This document shows positions 7,687 through 15,389 of a stretch of 19,376 bases of DNA, one piece after another. The stretch comes from Actinomycetota bacterium (GTDB taxonomy: Bacteria > Actinomycetota > Acidimicrobiia > Acidimicrobiales > BP-101). Location: assembly GCA_030838265.1 (NCBI GenBank), contig JAUTXA010000278.1, positions 1 to 19,376 of the forward strand, given 5' to 3'. Each line of letters starts with the position of its first letter. The stretch's first letter is position 1. A program made the position numbers and the translations under genes. The notes beneath the pieces were generated by a model that saw only the letters and a list, made by a program, of their open reading frames with translations, did not search any database and was not told where the DNA came from.

Positions 7687-8453
7687 CGAGTCGGGTTGGA
7701 TTCTTCACCGACACCACGTTGTGCATCGGCTGCAAGGCGTGCGAGGTGGCGTGCAAGGAGTGGAACCACGTCCCCGACGACGGCCTCAACTTCCTCGGCC
7801 GCTCCTACGACAACACCGGCGAGCTCAACGCCGACACCTGGCGTCACGTTGCCTTCATCGAGCAGCCGGCGCTGGCCCCGGCGACCGGAATCAAATGGCT
7901 GATGTCGTCGGACGTGTGCAAGCACTGCACGCGCGCCGCCTGCCTTGACGTGTGCCCCACCGGTTCGCTCTTTCGCACCGAGTTCGGAACGGTCGTGGTG
8001 CAGGAGGACATCTGTAACGGCTGCGGCTACTGCATCCCGGCTTGCCCCTACGGCGTCATCGCCAAGCGCGAGCCCGACGGCCGGGTGTGGAAGTGCACGC
8101 TCTGCTACGACCGGCTCAAGGGCGGGATGACCCCGGCGTGCGCTCAGGCCTGTCCCACCGAGTCGATCCAGTTCGGCCCCCTCGATGTCCTGCGCGGCCG
8201 CGCCGCCGAGCGGGTCTCGGAGCTGCACGGCCAAGGCGTGACCGAAGCCCGCCTCTACGGCGACGACCCCAACGACGGCGTCGAGGGGGCGGGGGCCTTC
8301 TTCCTGCTGCTCGACGAACCCGAGGTCTACGGTCTCCCGCCCGACCCGGTGGCGTCGACGCACCGTCTCTCCTCGATGTGGCGAACAGCCGGCACGGCCG
8401 GCGCCGCCTTCGCCCTCGGCCTGGCGGCCGCCTTTGTGGGGAGGCGGTCGTGA
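7683..8453 (+). CDS. fdhB: Formate dehydrogenase iron-sulfur subunit (four [4Fe-4S] clusters, C-terminal anchor)
   Basis: This electron-transfer subunit links FdhA to the membrane subunit. It has 256 residues and four ferredoxin-type cysteine sets: C14/C17/C20/C24, C79/C82/C87/C91, C111/C114/C117/C121 and C138/C141/C153/C157. Ligands are probably shared between paired sets, as in FdnH and DmsB. A hydrophobic C-terminal segment (about 233-252, ending GRRS) looks like the single anchoring helix of FdnH-type subunits. The GTG start overlaps the fdhA stop as GTGA, and its own stop overlaps the next start as GTGA, so the three genes should be translationally coupled. The gene order and motifs make formate dehydrogenase beta subunit the best call. 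Confidence 0.95.
   Translation: MTSRVGFFTDTTLCIGCKACEVACKEWNHVPDDGLNFLGRSYDNTGELNADTWRHVAFIEQPALAPATGIKWLMSSDVCKHCTRAACLDVCPTGSLFRTEFGTVVVQEDICNGCGYCIPACPYGVIAKREPDGRVWKCTLCYDRLKGGMTPACAQACPTESIQFGPLDVLRGRAAERVSELHGQGVTEARLYGDDPNDGVEGAGAFFLLLDEPEVYGLPPDPVASTHRLSSMWRTAGTAGAAFALGLAAAFVGRRS
8438..8444 (+). promoter_or_regulatory. Ribosome binding site deciding the start of the NrfD-type subunit
   Basis: GGGGAGG lies 5 nt before the GTG at 8450, inside the end of fdhB. It supports 8450 over the in-frame ATG at 8468 and over the much longer upstream open frame. Confidence 0.7.
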
Positions 8454-9370
8454 AGGGCGAGCGCCGCATGGTGCCGAAGGCCACCCCCACCAGCTATTAC
8501 GGCCAGCCCATCCTCAAAGAGCACGTCTGGAAGGGGTGGATCCCGGCGTACTTCTTCGCCGGTGGGCTGGCGGCCGGTCTGTCGACCATCGCCTTCCACA
8601 GCGACCGGCGGGGTCGGAAGCGACTGGCCCGGCGCTCGTGGGTGGCGTCGACCGCCGCCCTCGGTGCCGGCACGTCGTTCCTCATCGCCGACCTGGGCCG
8701 CCCATCGCGCTTCCACCACATGTTGCGGGTGGCCAAGCCCACCTCGCCGATGAGCGTCGGGACGTGGGTCCTCAGCACCTTCGGGCCCGCGACTGGCCTG
8801 GCTGCCCTCGCCAGCGTCACCGGTTGGCTTCCCCGAGTCGGCCGGGCCGCCGGCCTGGCCGCCGCTGCTCTGGCTCCGGCCATGGCCACCTACACCAGCG
8901 TCCTGCTGACCGACACCGCGGTGCCAGCGTGGAGCGAGGCCCGAGGCGAGCTGCCCTTTGTGTTCGCCGCCAGCGCCATGGCCGCGGCCGGCGCCGTTGC
9001 CATCATCGTCACCCCCGCCGCCGAGGCCGGCCCCGCCCGTCGGGCCGCCGTGATCGGGAGCCTGGCCGAGGCGGCCGGCGTCCGCGTCATGAAGGAGTCA
9101 TTGGGCCAGCTGGCCGAGCCCTACCACGAGGGTCATGCCGGAGACCTGTCGTCGACCGCCGAGACCCTGACCTTGGGCGGGGCGGCCGTCGTCGCCCTCC
9201 TCGGCCGGCGCCGCATCCCAGCCGTCATGGGCGGCCTGCTCATCGCCGCCGGCTCGTTGGCCGAGCGCTTCGCCGTGGTCGCGGCCGGATCGGCGTCGGC
9301 CCGCGATCCCAGCTACACGGTGGGCCCGCAGAAGGCCCGCCTCGCCGCCCGCGCCGCGACCGCCTTCTAG
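8450..9370 (+). CDS. nrfD: NrfD/PsrC-type integral membrane subunit of formate dehydrogenase
   Basis: This is the membrane subunit expected to pass electrons from the FeS subunit to the quinone pool. It belongs to the NrfD/PsrC family, which binds no heme, unlike the cytochrome b FdnI of E. coli. From the GTG at 8450 it has 306 residues with about seven to eight hydrophobic segments, e.g. near 29-49, 65-81, 104-125, 134-154, 168-190, 240-252 and 257-280. Family-like motifs include DLGRPSRFHHMLRVAKPTSP after the second helix and ARDPSYTVGPQKAR near the C-terminus, both typical of the NrfD partner of actinobacterial formate dehydrogenases. It is last in the operon, and its TAG stop shares the CTAG at 9367-9370 with the stop of a convergent small ORF. 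Confidence 0.9.
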   Translation: MKGERRMVPKATPTSYYGQPILKEHVWKGWIPAYFFAGGLAAGLSTIAFHSDRRGRKRLARRSWVASTAALGAGTSFLIADLGRPSRFHHMLRVAKPTSPMSVGTWVLSTFGPATGLAALASVTGWLPRVGRAAGLAAAALAPAMATYTSVLLTDTAVPAWSEARGELPFVFAASAMAAAGAVAIIVTPAAEAGPARRAAVIGSLAEAAGVRVMKESLGQLAEPYHEGHAGDLSSTAETLTLGGAAVVALLGRRRIPAVMGGLLIAAGSLAERFAVVAAGSASARDPSYTVGPQKARLAARAATAF

Positions 9371-9531
9371 TCGAGAGGGTCGCCGATGACCTCGCCCTCG
9401 TCCGACGCGCCCTCCTCCATGAGGTCGAGCTCGGTCTCCTCCCGTGCCGTCTGAGGGTCGTCACCCTCGTGGGCGGCCTGCTGCCTGACCTCTTGCTGGG
9501 TCTGCTTCTCGGGATCTCGTTCGTCAGCCAC
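9367..9531 (-). CDS. Small acidic hypothetical protein (54 aa)
   Basis: I do not recognise this family. The GTG at 9531 opens 54 codons rich in Glu, Asp and Gln and almost free of hydrophobic runs (it begins with ADERDPEKQTQQEVRQQ and ends with GEVIGDPLD), so it is probably soluble and partly disordered. Support for a real gene comes from an AGGAG placed 6 nt upstream, from G/C-ending codons throughout, and from filling an otherwise empty 219-bp gap. The open frame continues upstream to 9612, but that would overlap the start of the DJ-1 family gene. Its stop shares CTAG with the stop of the convergent NrfD gene. No function can be assigned. Confidence 0.55.
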   Translation of the reverse strand: MADERDPEKQTQQEVRQQAAHEGDDPQTAREETELDLMEEGASDEGEVIGDPLD

Positions 9532-9537
9532 GGCGTT

Positions 9538-9542
9538 CTCCT
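9538..9542 (-). promoter_or_regulatory. Ribosome binding site of the small acidic ORF
   Basis: The minus strand reads AGGAG, then six bases, then GTG. This is one of the clearer Shine-Dalgarno matches in the window, and it sets the start at 9531. The 58-bp gap from 9532 to 9589 must also serve the divergent DJ-1 family gene; no promoter boxes are clear in it. Confidence 0.55.
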
Positions 9543-9589
9543 GACAGGCTTGGGTCAGAACGAGTCCTACCCACGAGAGGGGCTGGCCA

Positions 9590-10183
9590 ATGGCTGGGTC
9601 GTCGATCGGCATCTTCCTGTTTCCCGAAGTCGAGGAGCTCGACTGGGCCGGCCCATGGGAGGTGCTGCGCGTCTGGCAGCTCTACTGGCCGGGCGACGGC
9701 GCCGAGGTCTTCACCCTGGCCCAAGATCCCGGGCCGGTCACCTGCGCCAAGGGCCTCAAGGTGTTGCCCGACCACACCTGGGATGACGCTCCGCCCATCG
9801 ACGTGCTCGTGTACCCGGGCGGCCAGGGCACCCGCAACCACCTCGAGGACGAGGCCATCATGGGTTGGCTCAAGAAGACGGCCGCCCAGGCCAGCCTCAT
9901 GACCAGCGTGTGCACCGGATCTCTCGTCTACGCCGCCGCCGGTCTGCTCGACAACCGCCCGGCCACCACCCACTGGTCGACGATCGACCTGCTCGGCCAG
10001 CTGGGCCACAACATCGAGGTCCGGCCCGACGACCGCTTCGTCGACGACGGCGACGTCATCACGTCGGCCGGCGTCTCGGCGGGCCTCGACATGGCGCTCC
10101 ACCAGGTCGCCCGCCTCAGCTCGCGGGAGCGGGCGGCCGAGGTCCGCCGCGCCATCCAGTACGACCCCGAGCCGCCGGTCTGA
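9590..10183 (+). CDS. DJ-1/PfpI family protein (class I glutamine amidotransferase-like; isonitrile hydratase-like)
   Basis: This 197-residue cytoplasmic protein has the DJ-1/PfpI fold. The nucleophile elbow is VCTGSLVYAAAGLL with Cys108, the conserved acidic residue lies in FPEVEELDWAGP (E15/E16), and TTHW (127-129) follows the elbow as in isonitrile hydratase and the N-terminal domains of AraC-type regulators. A late DVITSAGVSAGLDMAL motif is also typical of that subgroup. No DNA-binding domain is attached. Length matches single-domain members. The start has a purine-rich GAGAGGGG about 8 nt upstream. It converges with the nitroreductase gene with 6 bp between stops. The fold is certain; the substrate is unknown, and isonitrile hydratase is only the nearest described activity. 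Confidence 0.88.
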   Translation: MAGSSIGIFLFPEVEELDWAGPWEVLRVWQLYWPGDGAEVFTLAQDPGPVTCAKGLKVLPDHTWDDAPPIDVLVYPGGQGTRNHLEDEAIMGWLKKTAAQASLMTSVCTGSLVYAAAGLLDNRPATTHWSTIDLLGQLGHNIEVRPDDRFVDDGDVITSAGVSAGLDMALHQVARLSSRERAAEVRRAIQYDPEPPV

Positions 10184-10189
10184 CGCTGG

Positions 10190-10840
10190 TCAGGTGTCCC
10201 GCCGGCCGAAGCGGTCCCAGCTGGTGATCGCTTCGGCCGGCCGACGCCGGGCCACGCCGAAGCGGCCGACCGGCCGACCCATCGGCACCAAAGCCACGAC
10301 CTCATAGCGCTCCGGGATCTCCAACAGATCCCGGAGCTCTTGTTGGTAGATGCGATAGACGGTCGTCAGGGCGGTGCCGATGCCGAGGTCGCGAGCGGCG
10401 AGGAGGAAGTTCTGCACCGCGGGGTAGACCGAGGCGTACGGGGTGCCGACATCGAGGTCGCCCTGGTCGTCGGCGAGCGTCATCGAGATGGCGGGCATGA
10501 GGAACAGCACCATGGCCGCGGCGTCGCCCAGGTGGTCGGCCAGGTGACGCGAGGCGGCCGCCGTCCGCCGGAACGACGCCTCGTCTTCGTCTGATCGGAA
10601 GGGCGGGAGCACGGCCAGCAGCGCCGGCTCGTAGCGGTCGTAGGAGCGCCGGTAGATGTCGCCAACGGCGGCGCGGGTCTCGGCGTCGGTGACGACGAGG
10701 AACTGCCACGGCTGGATGTTGCCGCCGCTGGGCGCCTGCACCGCGGCCTTGAGGCAGCGGACGATCTCATCCCGCGTCACCGGCTCGGCGGTGAATCGGC
10801 GCATGGCCCGCGTCGTCATGATCCCCTCGTAGAGCTCCAT
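10190..10840 (-). CDS. Nitroreductase family FMN-dependent oxidoreductase
   Basis: This is an FMN-binding oxidoreductase that would reduce nitro compounds, quinones, flavins or similar acceptors with NAD(P)H. Of 216 residues, TTRAMRRF near the N-terminus is the phosphate-binding start typical of the family, PSGGNIQPWQF (about 38-48) is the FMN-contact motif, and the C-terminal half holds the second flavin contact around LGIGTALTTVY and the VPMGRPVGRFG segment. The ATG at 10840 has AAGGA 7 nt upstream, within the end of the preceding gene, and lies only 1 nt after that gene's stop (TGACATG). It is the last gene of a three-gene operon. It may serve as a flavin reductase for the monooxygenase-like protein encoded two genes upstream; that pairing is my inference. 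Confidence 0.88.
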   Translation of the reverse strand: MELYEGIMTTRAMRRFTAEPVTRDEIVRCLKAAVQAPSGGNIQPWQFLVVTDAETRAAVGDIYRRSYDRYEPALLAVLPPFRSDEDEASFRRTAAASRHLADHLGDAAAMVLFLMPAISMTLADDQGDLDVGTPYASVYPAVQNFLLAARDLGIGTALTTVYRIYQQELRDLLEIPERYEVVALVPMGRPVGRFGVARRRPAEAITSWDRFGRRDT

Positions 10841-10841
10841 G

Positions 10842-11645
10842 TCAGCGTCCTTTGAACTCAGGCGATCGCTTCTCTTGAAGGGCGGTCACCGCTTCGGCGT
10901 GGTCCTCGCTCATGAAGGTGACCAGCTCGAGCGCGGTCGACGCGTCGAACGCCGTGTTGAGGGCGTCCTTCACCAGCTTGTTGACGGCCAGCTTCGTGTA
11001 GCGCACAGCCAGGGGCGCCCCCGCCGCCAGCCGCCGGGCCAGGACGCCCGCCTCGTCGAGCAGGCGATCGGCGGGGACCACCCGGTTGACCAAGCCGATG
11101 CGCTCGGCTTCGACGGCCGACACCGGGTCACCCGTCAGCAGGTACTCCTTGGCTCGTGCTGGGCCCACGGCTAGAGGCCAGATCACCGCGCCCCCGTCAC
11201 CGGCCACCAGCCCGACCCGCACATGGGGGTCTCCGATGGTCGCGGTGTCGGCCATGAAGATGACGTCGCACAGCAGGGCGATCGATGCCCCTAGCCCCAT
11301 GGCCGGCCCGTTGACGGCGGCCACGATCGGAACTTCGACGTCGAGCAGGTCGTTGATGAGCTGGCGGGCGTCGAGGCGGAGGGCGTCGAGTCGCTCGGGG
11401 GCGCGCAGCGAGGGGAACCAGGCGAAGTCGCCGCCCGCGCTGAAGGCTCGGCCTCGTCCCGTGAGGAGCACGGCGCGGGCCTGGCGCTCGCGGCGCAGCA
11501 GGGCAAAGAGGCGGGCCAGCTCGTCGTGCAGCACCTCGTCGACGGCGTTGAGCTCGCTGGCCGGGTTGTCGATGGTGATCACCAGCAGCGCGCCGTCGCG
11601 CTCGACCCCGATGGCGCGGAAGTCGGCCTCGTCGATGGCGCTCAC
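10842..11645 (-). CDS. Crotonase-fold (enoyl-CoA hydratase/isomerase family) protein lacking both hydratase glutamates
   Basis: This 267-residue protein acts on a CoA thioester. The oxyanion-hole segments are clear: AFSAGGDF (about 67-74) and NGPAMGLGASIALLCD (112-127). Aligning GLGASIALLCD with rat GGGCELAMMCD, and GDPHV with GQPEI, places Ser121 and His141 where the two catalytic glutamates (E144 and E164 of rat crotonase) should be. I checked both codons (TCG and CAT). Ordinary water addition is therefore unlikely; an isomerase, hydrolase, decarboxylase or other crotonase chemistry is possible. The GTG start overlaps the upstream stop as GTGA. The frame is open much further upstream (to 12182), but that part shadows the neighbouring gene. 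Confidence 0.88.
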   Translation of the reverse strand: MSAIDEADFRAIGVERDGALLVITIDNPASELNAVDEVLHDELARLFALLRRERQARAVLLTGRGRAFSAGGDFAWFPSLRAPERLDALRLDARQLINDLLDVEVPIVAAVNGPAMGLGASIALLCDVIFMADTATIGDPHVRVGLVAGDGGAVIWPLAVGPARAKEYLLTGDPVSAVEAERIGLVNRVVPADRLLDEAGVLARRLAAGAPLAVRYTKLAVNKLVKDALNTAFDASTALELVTFMSEDHAEAVTALQEKRSPEFKGR

Positions 11646-12793
11646 AGCATGAGCCCGCCGTCGTCGACCCCCAGCAGCACCCGTCCCGCCGCCTCGAGGG
11701 TCGGGGAGCCGACCATCATGTGCTGGGTGGCGGTGTGCACGTCGCGGAAGCACCGCTGCAGCGGGCTGGTCTCGTGGACCGAGCTGCCGCCGCCCGCGTC
11801 GTACATCAGGTCGACGGCCTCGGCCGACTGGAGGGTCGCGTGGGTGGCGGCCAGCCGGAGTCTCGCTCGACGGACGGGAGTCATCGGGTCGCCGGCGCCG
11901 GCCGCCACCCAGGCCTCGTCGATCACGGCGTACAACCACGACCGGGCACTGGCCACCTTGGCCTCGGCCTGGGCCCGCTGCATCTGGGCATGGGGACGGG
12001 CCTTGAGCTTGCGCAGGCTCATAGCCGGGACCTTGTCGACCGCCACCTCGTCGAACGCGTCGATGGCGGCCCGGGCCAGGCCGAGGCAGACGGCGCTGAT
12101 GCCGAGGGCGAGAAGCCCGAAGAGAGGGAAGGCGTAGAGAGGCCCGTCGGCGACCGGCGCCATGGTGGCGAAGGGGATGCACAGGCCGGTGGGCACGGTG
12201 AGGTGGTTCACCTCGATGTCGTTGCTCCCCGTCCCCTTGAGCCCCGAGGCCCGCCAGGTGTCGACGATCTCGACGTCAGCGGCCGGCATGAGAGCGAGGT
12301 GAGGTTCGGGCGTTCCGCCCGGCGGCGACCGCGTGGTGTCGCCATCGGTCACCGAGCACCCACCGACCAGCCAGGTGCAGTGGTTCGAGAAGCTGGCCCA
12401 CGGCCAGCGCCCGCTCACGACCACGTCGTCGCCGGAGACCACGGCCGTGCCGCGCGGCGCGACCACCCCGCCCACCACGGCCCGCTCGTCGCCGAAGACC
12501 TGCTGGGCCTCGGCCGGCGGCAGGTAGCCACCCAGCAACCCTGTCGTCACGGCGATCATGAGGCACCAACCGGCGGCGCCGTCGCCGATGGCCAGGGCCT
12601 CGATGGCCTCGACGATCTCGGCCGGTGCCGCCTCGGCCCCGCCCACGCTCTTGGGCACTGCGAGCCGGGGGAGCCCGGCGTTGACCATGGCCTCGGCCAC
12701 CTCTATCGGCAGCCGCCGGGCCGCCTCGCCTTCGAGGGCCAGGTCGCGCGCTCGGGGAGCGATGGCGCGGGCGGCCGCCGCGGGGCTGGGCAT
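11642..12793 (-). CDS. Acyl-CoA dehydrogenase-like flavoprotein, probable two-component flavin monooxygenase (HsaA/HpaB-like group)
   Basis: The 383-residue protein has the acyl-CoA dehydrogenase fold. The N-terminal helical domain includes GWCLMIAVTTGLLGGYLP, the middle beta domain includes SGRWPWASFSNHCTWLVGG and SGLKGTGSND, and the C-terminal domain has CFRDVHTATQH (about 348-358). The last motif is typical of the flavin-dependent monooxygenases that share this fold (HsaA and related enzymes, Pfam Acyl-CoA_dh_2 C-terminal type), which hydroxylate aromatic or steroid substrates using reduced flavin from a partner reductase. A desaturase-type dehydrogenase is the alternative. I chose ATG 12793; the frame remains open to 12889, but that would overlap the divergent GH15 start. 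It is the first gene of an operon with the crotonase and nitroreductase. Confidence 0.85.
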   Translation of the reverse strand: MPSPAAAARAIAPRARDLALEGEAARRLPIEVAEAMVNAGLPRLAVPKSVGGAEAAPAEIVEAIEALAIGDGAAGWCLMIAVTTGLLGGYLPPAEAQQVFGDERAVVGGVVAPRGTAVVSGDDVVVSGRWPWASFSNHCTWLVGGCSVTDGDTTRSPPGGTPEPHLALMPAADVEIVDTWRASGLKGTGSNDIEVNHLTVPTGLCIPFATMAPVADGPLYAFPLFGLLALGISAVCLGLARAAIDAFDEVAVDKVPAMSLRKLKARPHAQMQRAQAEAKVASARSWLYAVIDEAWVAAGAGDPMTPVRRARLRLAATHATLQSAEAVDLMYDAGGGSSVHETSPLQRCFRDVHTATQHMMVGSPTLEAAGRVLLGVDDGGLML

Positions 12794-12879
12794 CGGCGGG
12801 ACGCTATCCGCCGCCGGCGAGGCGTGAGTCGGGGGGCCGTCGCACCTCCCTCCTCCGTCGCGTCGGTCAGGATGCTGCC
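12794..12879. promoter_or_regulatory. Divergent intergenic region between the flavin operon and the GH15 gene
   Basis: This 86-bp gap lies between two divergent starts and presumably carries both promoters. An AGGA at 12869-12872 sits 7 nt before the GH15 ATG. I see no clear -10/-35 boxes or inverted repeat operator. Confidence 0.35.
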
Positions 12880-14682
12880 ATGCCGTCACCCATCGAGGAC
12901 TACGCCCTCCTGAGTGACACCCAGTCCGCGGCCCTCGTGGGCCGGGACGGCTCGATCGACTGGCTGTGCCTCCCGCGCTTCGACTCCGAGGCCTGCTTCG
13001 CCGCCCTGCTCGGCACTGCCGATCACGGTCGGTGGCTGCTGGCGCCGGCCGGCGGCGGCCGGTCGACGCACCGCCAATATCGCGGTGACACGCTCGTTCT
13101 CGAGACCGAGTGGGAGACCGCCGACGGACGGGTGCGAGTGGTCGACTGCATGCCGCCGCGGGGGCAGTTCCCCGACGTCGTCCGCGTGGTCGAAGGCTTG
13201 AGTGGCCGGGTGGCCATGGAGACCGAGCTCGTCGTCCGCTTCGACTACGGGTCGATCGTGCCGTGGGCCCGGCGCGGGCCGGGAGAGATGTCCTACGTCG
13301 CCGGGCCCGACGCCCTCGTGCTGCGCACTCCCGTCGACGTGGGGCCGCGCCGCCTCACCACCGTGAGCCAGTTCACGGTCGGTGCCGGCGAGCGGGTGCC
13401 ATTCGTCCTCACCTGGTACCCCAGCCACCTCGATCCCCCCGACGCCGTCGATCCCTTGGTCGCGGTCGACGAGACCGAGCAGTGGTGGGCGGCGTGGGCG
13501 GCCCGGTGCACCTACACGGGTGTCTACGGCGACGCCGTGATGCGGTCGCTGCTCACCCTGAAGGCCCTCACCTACGGGCCGACGGGCGGGATCGTGGCCG
13601 CCCCGACCACGTCGCTGCCCGAGGACATCGGCGGCACCCGCAACTGGGACTACCGCTACTGCTGGGTCCGCGACGCCACCTTCACCCTCTACTCCCTCAT
13701 GATGGCCGGCTACCGCGACGAGGCGGTCGCGTGGCGGGACTGGCTCCTGCGGGCCGCGGGGGGCGACGCTTCGAAGCTCCAGACCCTGTACGGCCCGGCC
13801 GGCGAACGACGTCTGGCCGAGAGCGAGCTCTCCTGGCTTCCGGGCTACGAAGGCTCGGGCCCGGTGCGCATCGGCAACGATGCCGCCCTCCAGTTCCAGC
13901 TCGACGTCTACGGCGAGCTCATCGACGCTCTCCACCAGACGCGGCGCCTCGAAAGTGACGGCAGCGGAGAGGCCTGGGCCTTCGAGCGCACCCTTCTCGA
14001 GTACCTCGAAGGGGTGTGGGACCGTCCCGACGACGGGATCTGGGAGGTGCGGGGCCCGTCCCGGCACTTCACCCACTCCAAGGTCCTGGCGTGGGTGGCC
14101 TTCGACCGAGCAGTCAAGAGCACCGAGGTGTTCGGCCTCGACGGGCCCGCCGATCGCTGGCGGGCGTTGCGCGCCCAGATCCACGAAGAGGTCTGCGCCC
14201 AGGCGTTCGACGCGTCGCGCAACGCCTTCATGCAGTCGTATGGCTCGTCCGAGCTCGATGCCGCCGTCCTGATGATCCCGCTTGTCGGATTCCTCCCGGC
14301 GACCGACCCCCGGGTGAGAGGCACGGTGGCGGCCATCGAGGCCGAGCTGATGGAGGACGGCTTGGTGCGCCGCTACTCGCGAGCGGCCACGGGGCCGGTC
14401 GACGGCGTCGAGGGATCCGAAGGGGTCTTCCTGCCGTGCAGCTTCTGGCTGGCCGACAACCTGGCCCTGCTTGGCCGCCACGCCGATGCCACCGCCCTGT
14501 TCGAACGGCTCCTCGATCTGCGCAACGACGTGGGGCTCATGTCCGAGGAGTACGACCCGGCGCTCGGCCGCCTCACCGGCAACTTCCCTCAGGCCTTCAC
14601 CCACGTCTCGCTGGTGAACACGGCCCACAACCTCAGCGGCGAACGTCGTCCCGCCTTCGAGCGGCCCCAGTATGAACGCTGA
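12880..14682 (+). CDS. GH15 family glycoside hydrolase (glucoamylase/trehalase-like)
   Basis: This enzyme hydrolyses an alpha-glucoside, with trehalose or alpha-glucan ends the likeliest substrates, since mycobacterial members of this cytoplasmic subgroup are trehalases. It has 600 residues with no signal peptide. It opens with the subgroup signature IEDYALLSDTQSAALVGRDG and GSIDWLCLPRFDS, followed by a beta-sandwich domain to about 205 and an (alpha/alpha)6 barrel. Landmarks in the barrel are GGTRNWDYRYCWVRDATF (251-268), GIWEVRG (candidate acid E389) and LMSEEYDPALGRLTGNFPQA (candidate base E556 or E557). Catalytic roles are taken from family knowledge. The end overlaps the response regulator start by 11 nt. 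Substrate cannot be decided from sequence alone. Confidence 0.92.
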   Translation: MPSPIEDYALLSDTQSAALVGRDGSIDWLCLPRFDSEACFAALLGTADHGRWLLAPAGGGRSTHRQYRGDTLVLETEWETADGRVRVVDCMPPRGQFPDVVRVVEGLSGRVAMETELVVRFDYGSIVPWARRGPGEMSYVAGPDALVLRTPVDVGPRRLTTVSQFTVGAGERVPFVLTWYPSHLDPPDAVDPLVAVDETEQWWAAWAARCTYTGVYGDAVMRSLLTLKALTYGPTGGIVAAPTTSLPEDIGGTRNWDYRYCWVRDATFTLYSLMMAGYRDEAVAWRDWLLRAAGGDASKLQTLYGPAGERRLAESELSWLPGYEGSGPVRIGNDAALQFQLDVYGELIDALHQTRRLESDGSGEAWAFERTLLEYLEGVWDRPDDGIWEVRGPSRHFTHSKVLAWVAFDRAVKSTEVFGLDGPADRWRALRAQIHEEVCAQAFDASRNAFMQSYGSSELDAAVLMIPLVGFLPATDPRVRGTVAAIEAELMEDGLVRRYSRAATGPVDGVEGSEGVFLPCSFWLADNLALLGRHADATALFERLLDLRNDVGLMSEEYDPALGRLTGNFPQAFTHVSLVNTAHNLSGERRPAFERPQYER

Positions 14683-15382
14683 GAGCGGTAAATTTGGCGG
14701 TGTGCGGGCATTGGTCGTCGAAGATTCAGCGGTGATGGTGGCGACCCTGCGCAAGGTCCTCGAGAGCGCCGGTTATGCCGTCGACTGCGTCGGCGATGGT
14801 CAGGAGGCCTTGTGGGCGGCTCGCGAGCAGCCCTACGACGTGATCATCCTCGACGCCGTGATCCCGCCGCCCGACGGCTACGAGGTGTGTCGCCGGCTGC
14901 GCAAGCAGAAGGTCTGGTCGCCGGTGCTGATGCTCACCGGGCGGGACTCCGTCCACGATCGCGTGGCCGGTCTCGACGCCGGCGCCGACGACTACATGGT
15001 GAAGCCGTTCGACCCGGCCGAGCTGTTGGCCCGGCTCAGGGCCATCACCCGCCGTGAGGTCTCCGAGCGCCCGGTCACGCTCCAAGTCGGCGACCTGACG
15101 CTCGACCCTGGCACCCGTGAGGTCTGGCGGGCCGACACCCGCGTCGAGCTCTCGCCCAAGGAGTTCTCGCTCCTCGAGCAGCTCATGCGCAACCCCGGTC
15201 AGGTGCTGTCGCGCACCCACCTGCTCGAGCACGTGTGGGACTTCGCCTACGCCGGCACGTCCAACGTGATCGATGTCTACGTGCGGTACCTCCGCGACAA
15301 GGTCGACCGCCCCTTCGGCCGCCAGTCGATCGAGACCGTCCGGGGCGCGGGGTACCGCCTGCGCGACGACGACGGCGTCTAG
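14672..15382 (+). CDS. OmpR/PhoB-type response regulator
   Basis: This 236-residue transcription factor has an N-terminal receiver domain (about 12-125) and a C-terminal winged-helix DNA-binding domain (about 138-232). Receiver landmarks are the acidic pair in VVEDS (E17/D18), the phosphoacceptor Asp61 (VIILDAVIPPPDGYE), the switch Thr in MLTGRD and the Lys in DYMVKPFDP. The effector domain shows VELSPKEFSLLEQL, LLEHVWD, DVYVRYLRDKVD and the terminal ETVRGAGYRLR. No histidine kinase is adjacent, so it is an orphan regulator here. The ATG at 14672 overlaps the GH15 gene; an in-frame GTG at 14702 would trim 10 residues without loss of the domain and is a reasonable alternative. Targets are unknown. 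Confidence 0.93.
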   Translation: MNAESGKFGGVRALVVEDSAVMVATLRKVLESAGYAVDCVGDGQEALWAAREQPYDVIILDAVIPPPDGYEVCRRLRKQKVWSPVLMLTGRDSVHDRVAGLDAGADDYMVKPFDPAELLARLRAITRREVSERPVTLQVGDLTLDPGTREVWRADTRVELSPKEFSLLEQLMRNPGQVLSRTHLLEHVWDFAYAGTSNVIDVYVRYLRDKVDRPFGRQSIETVRGAGYRLRDDDGV

Positions 15383-15389
15383 CCCCCGC

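Noticed and set aside
10170..10200. A terminator between the convergent DJ-1 and nitroreductase genes
   Set aside because: Only 6 bp separate the stops and no GC hairpin with a T-run is visible there.
12886..14754. A 622-codon minus-strand frame opposite the GH15 gene
   Set aside because: It is a shadow of the GH15 gene, with biased composition and no family motifs.
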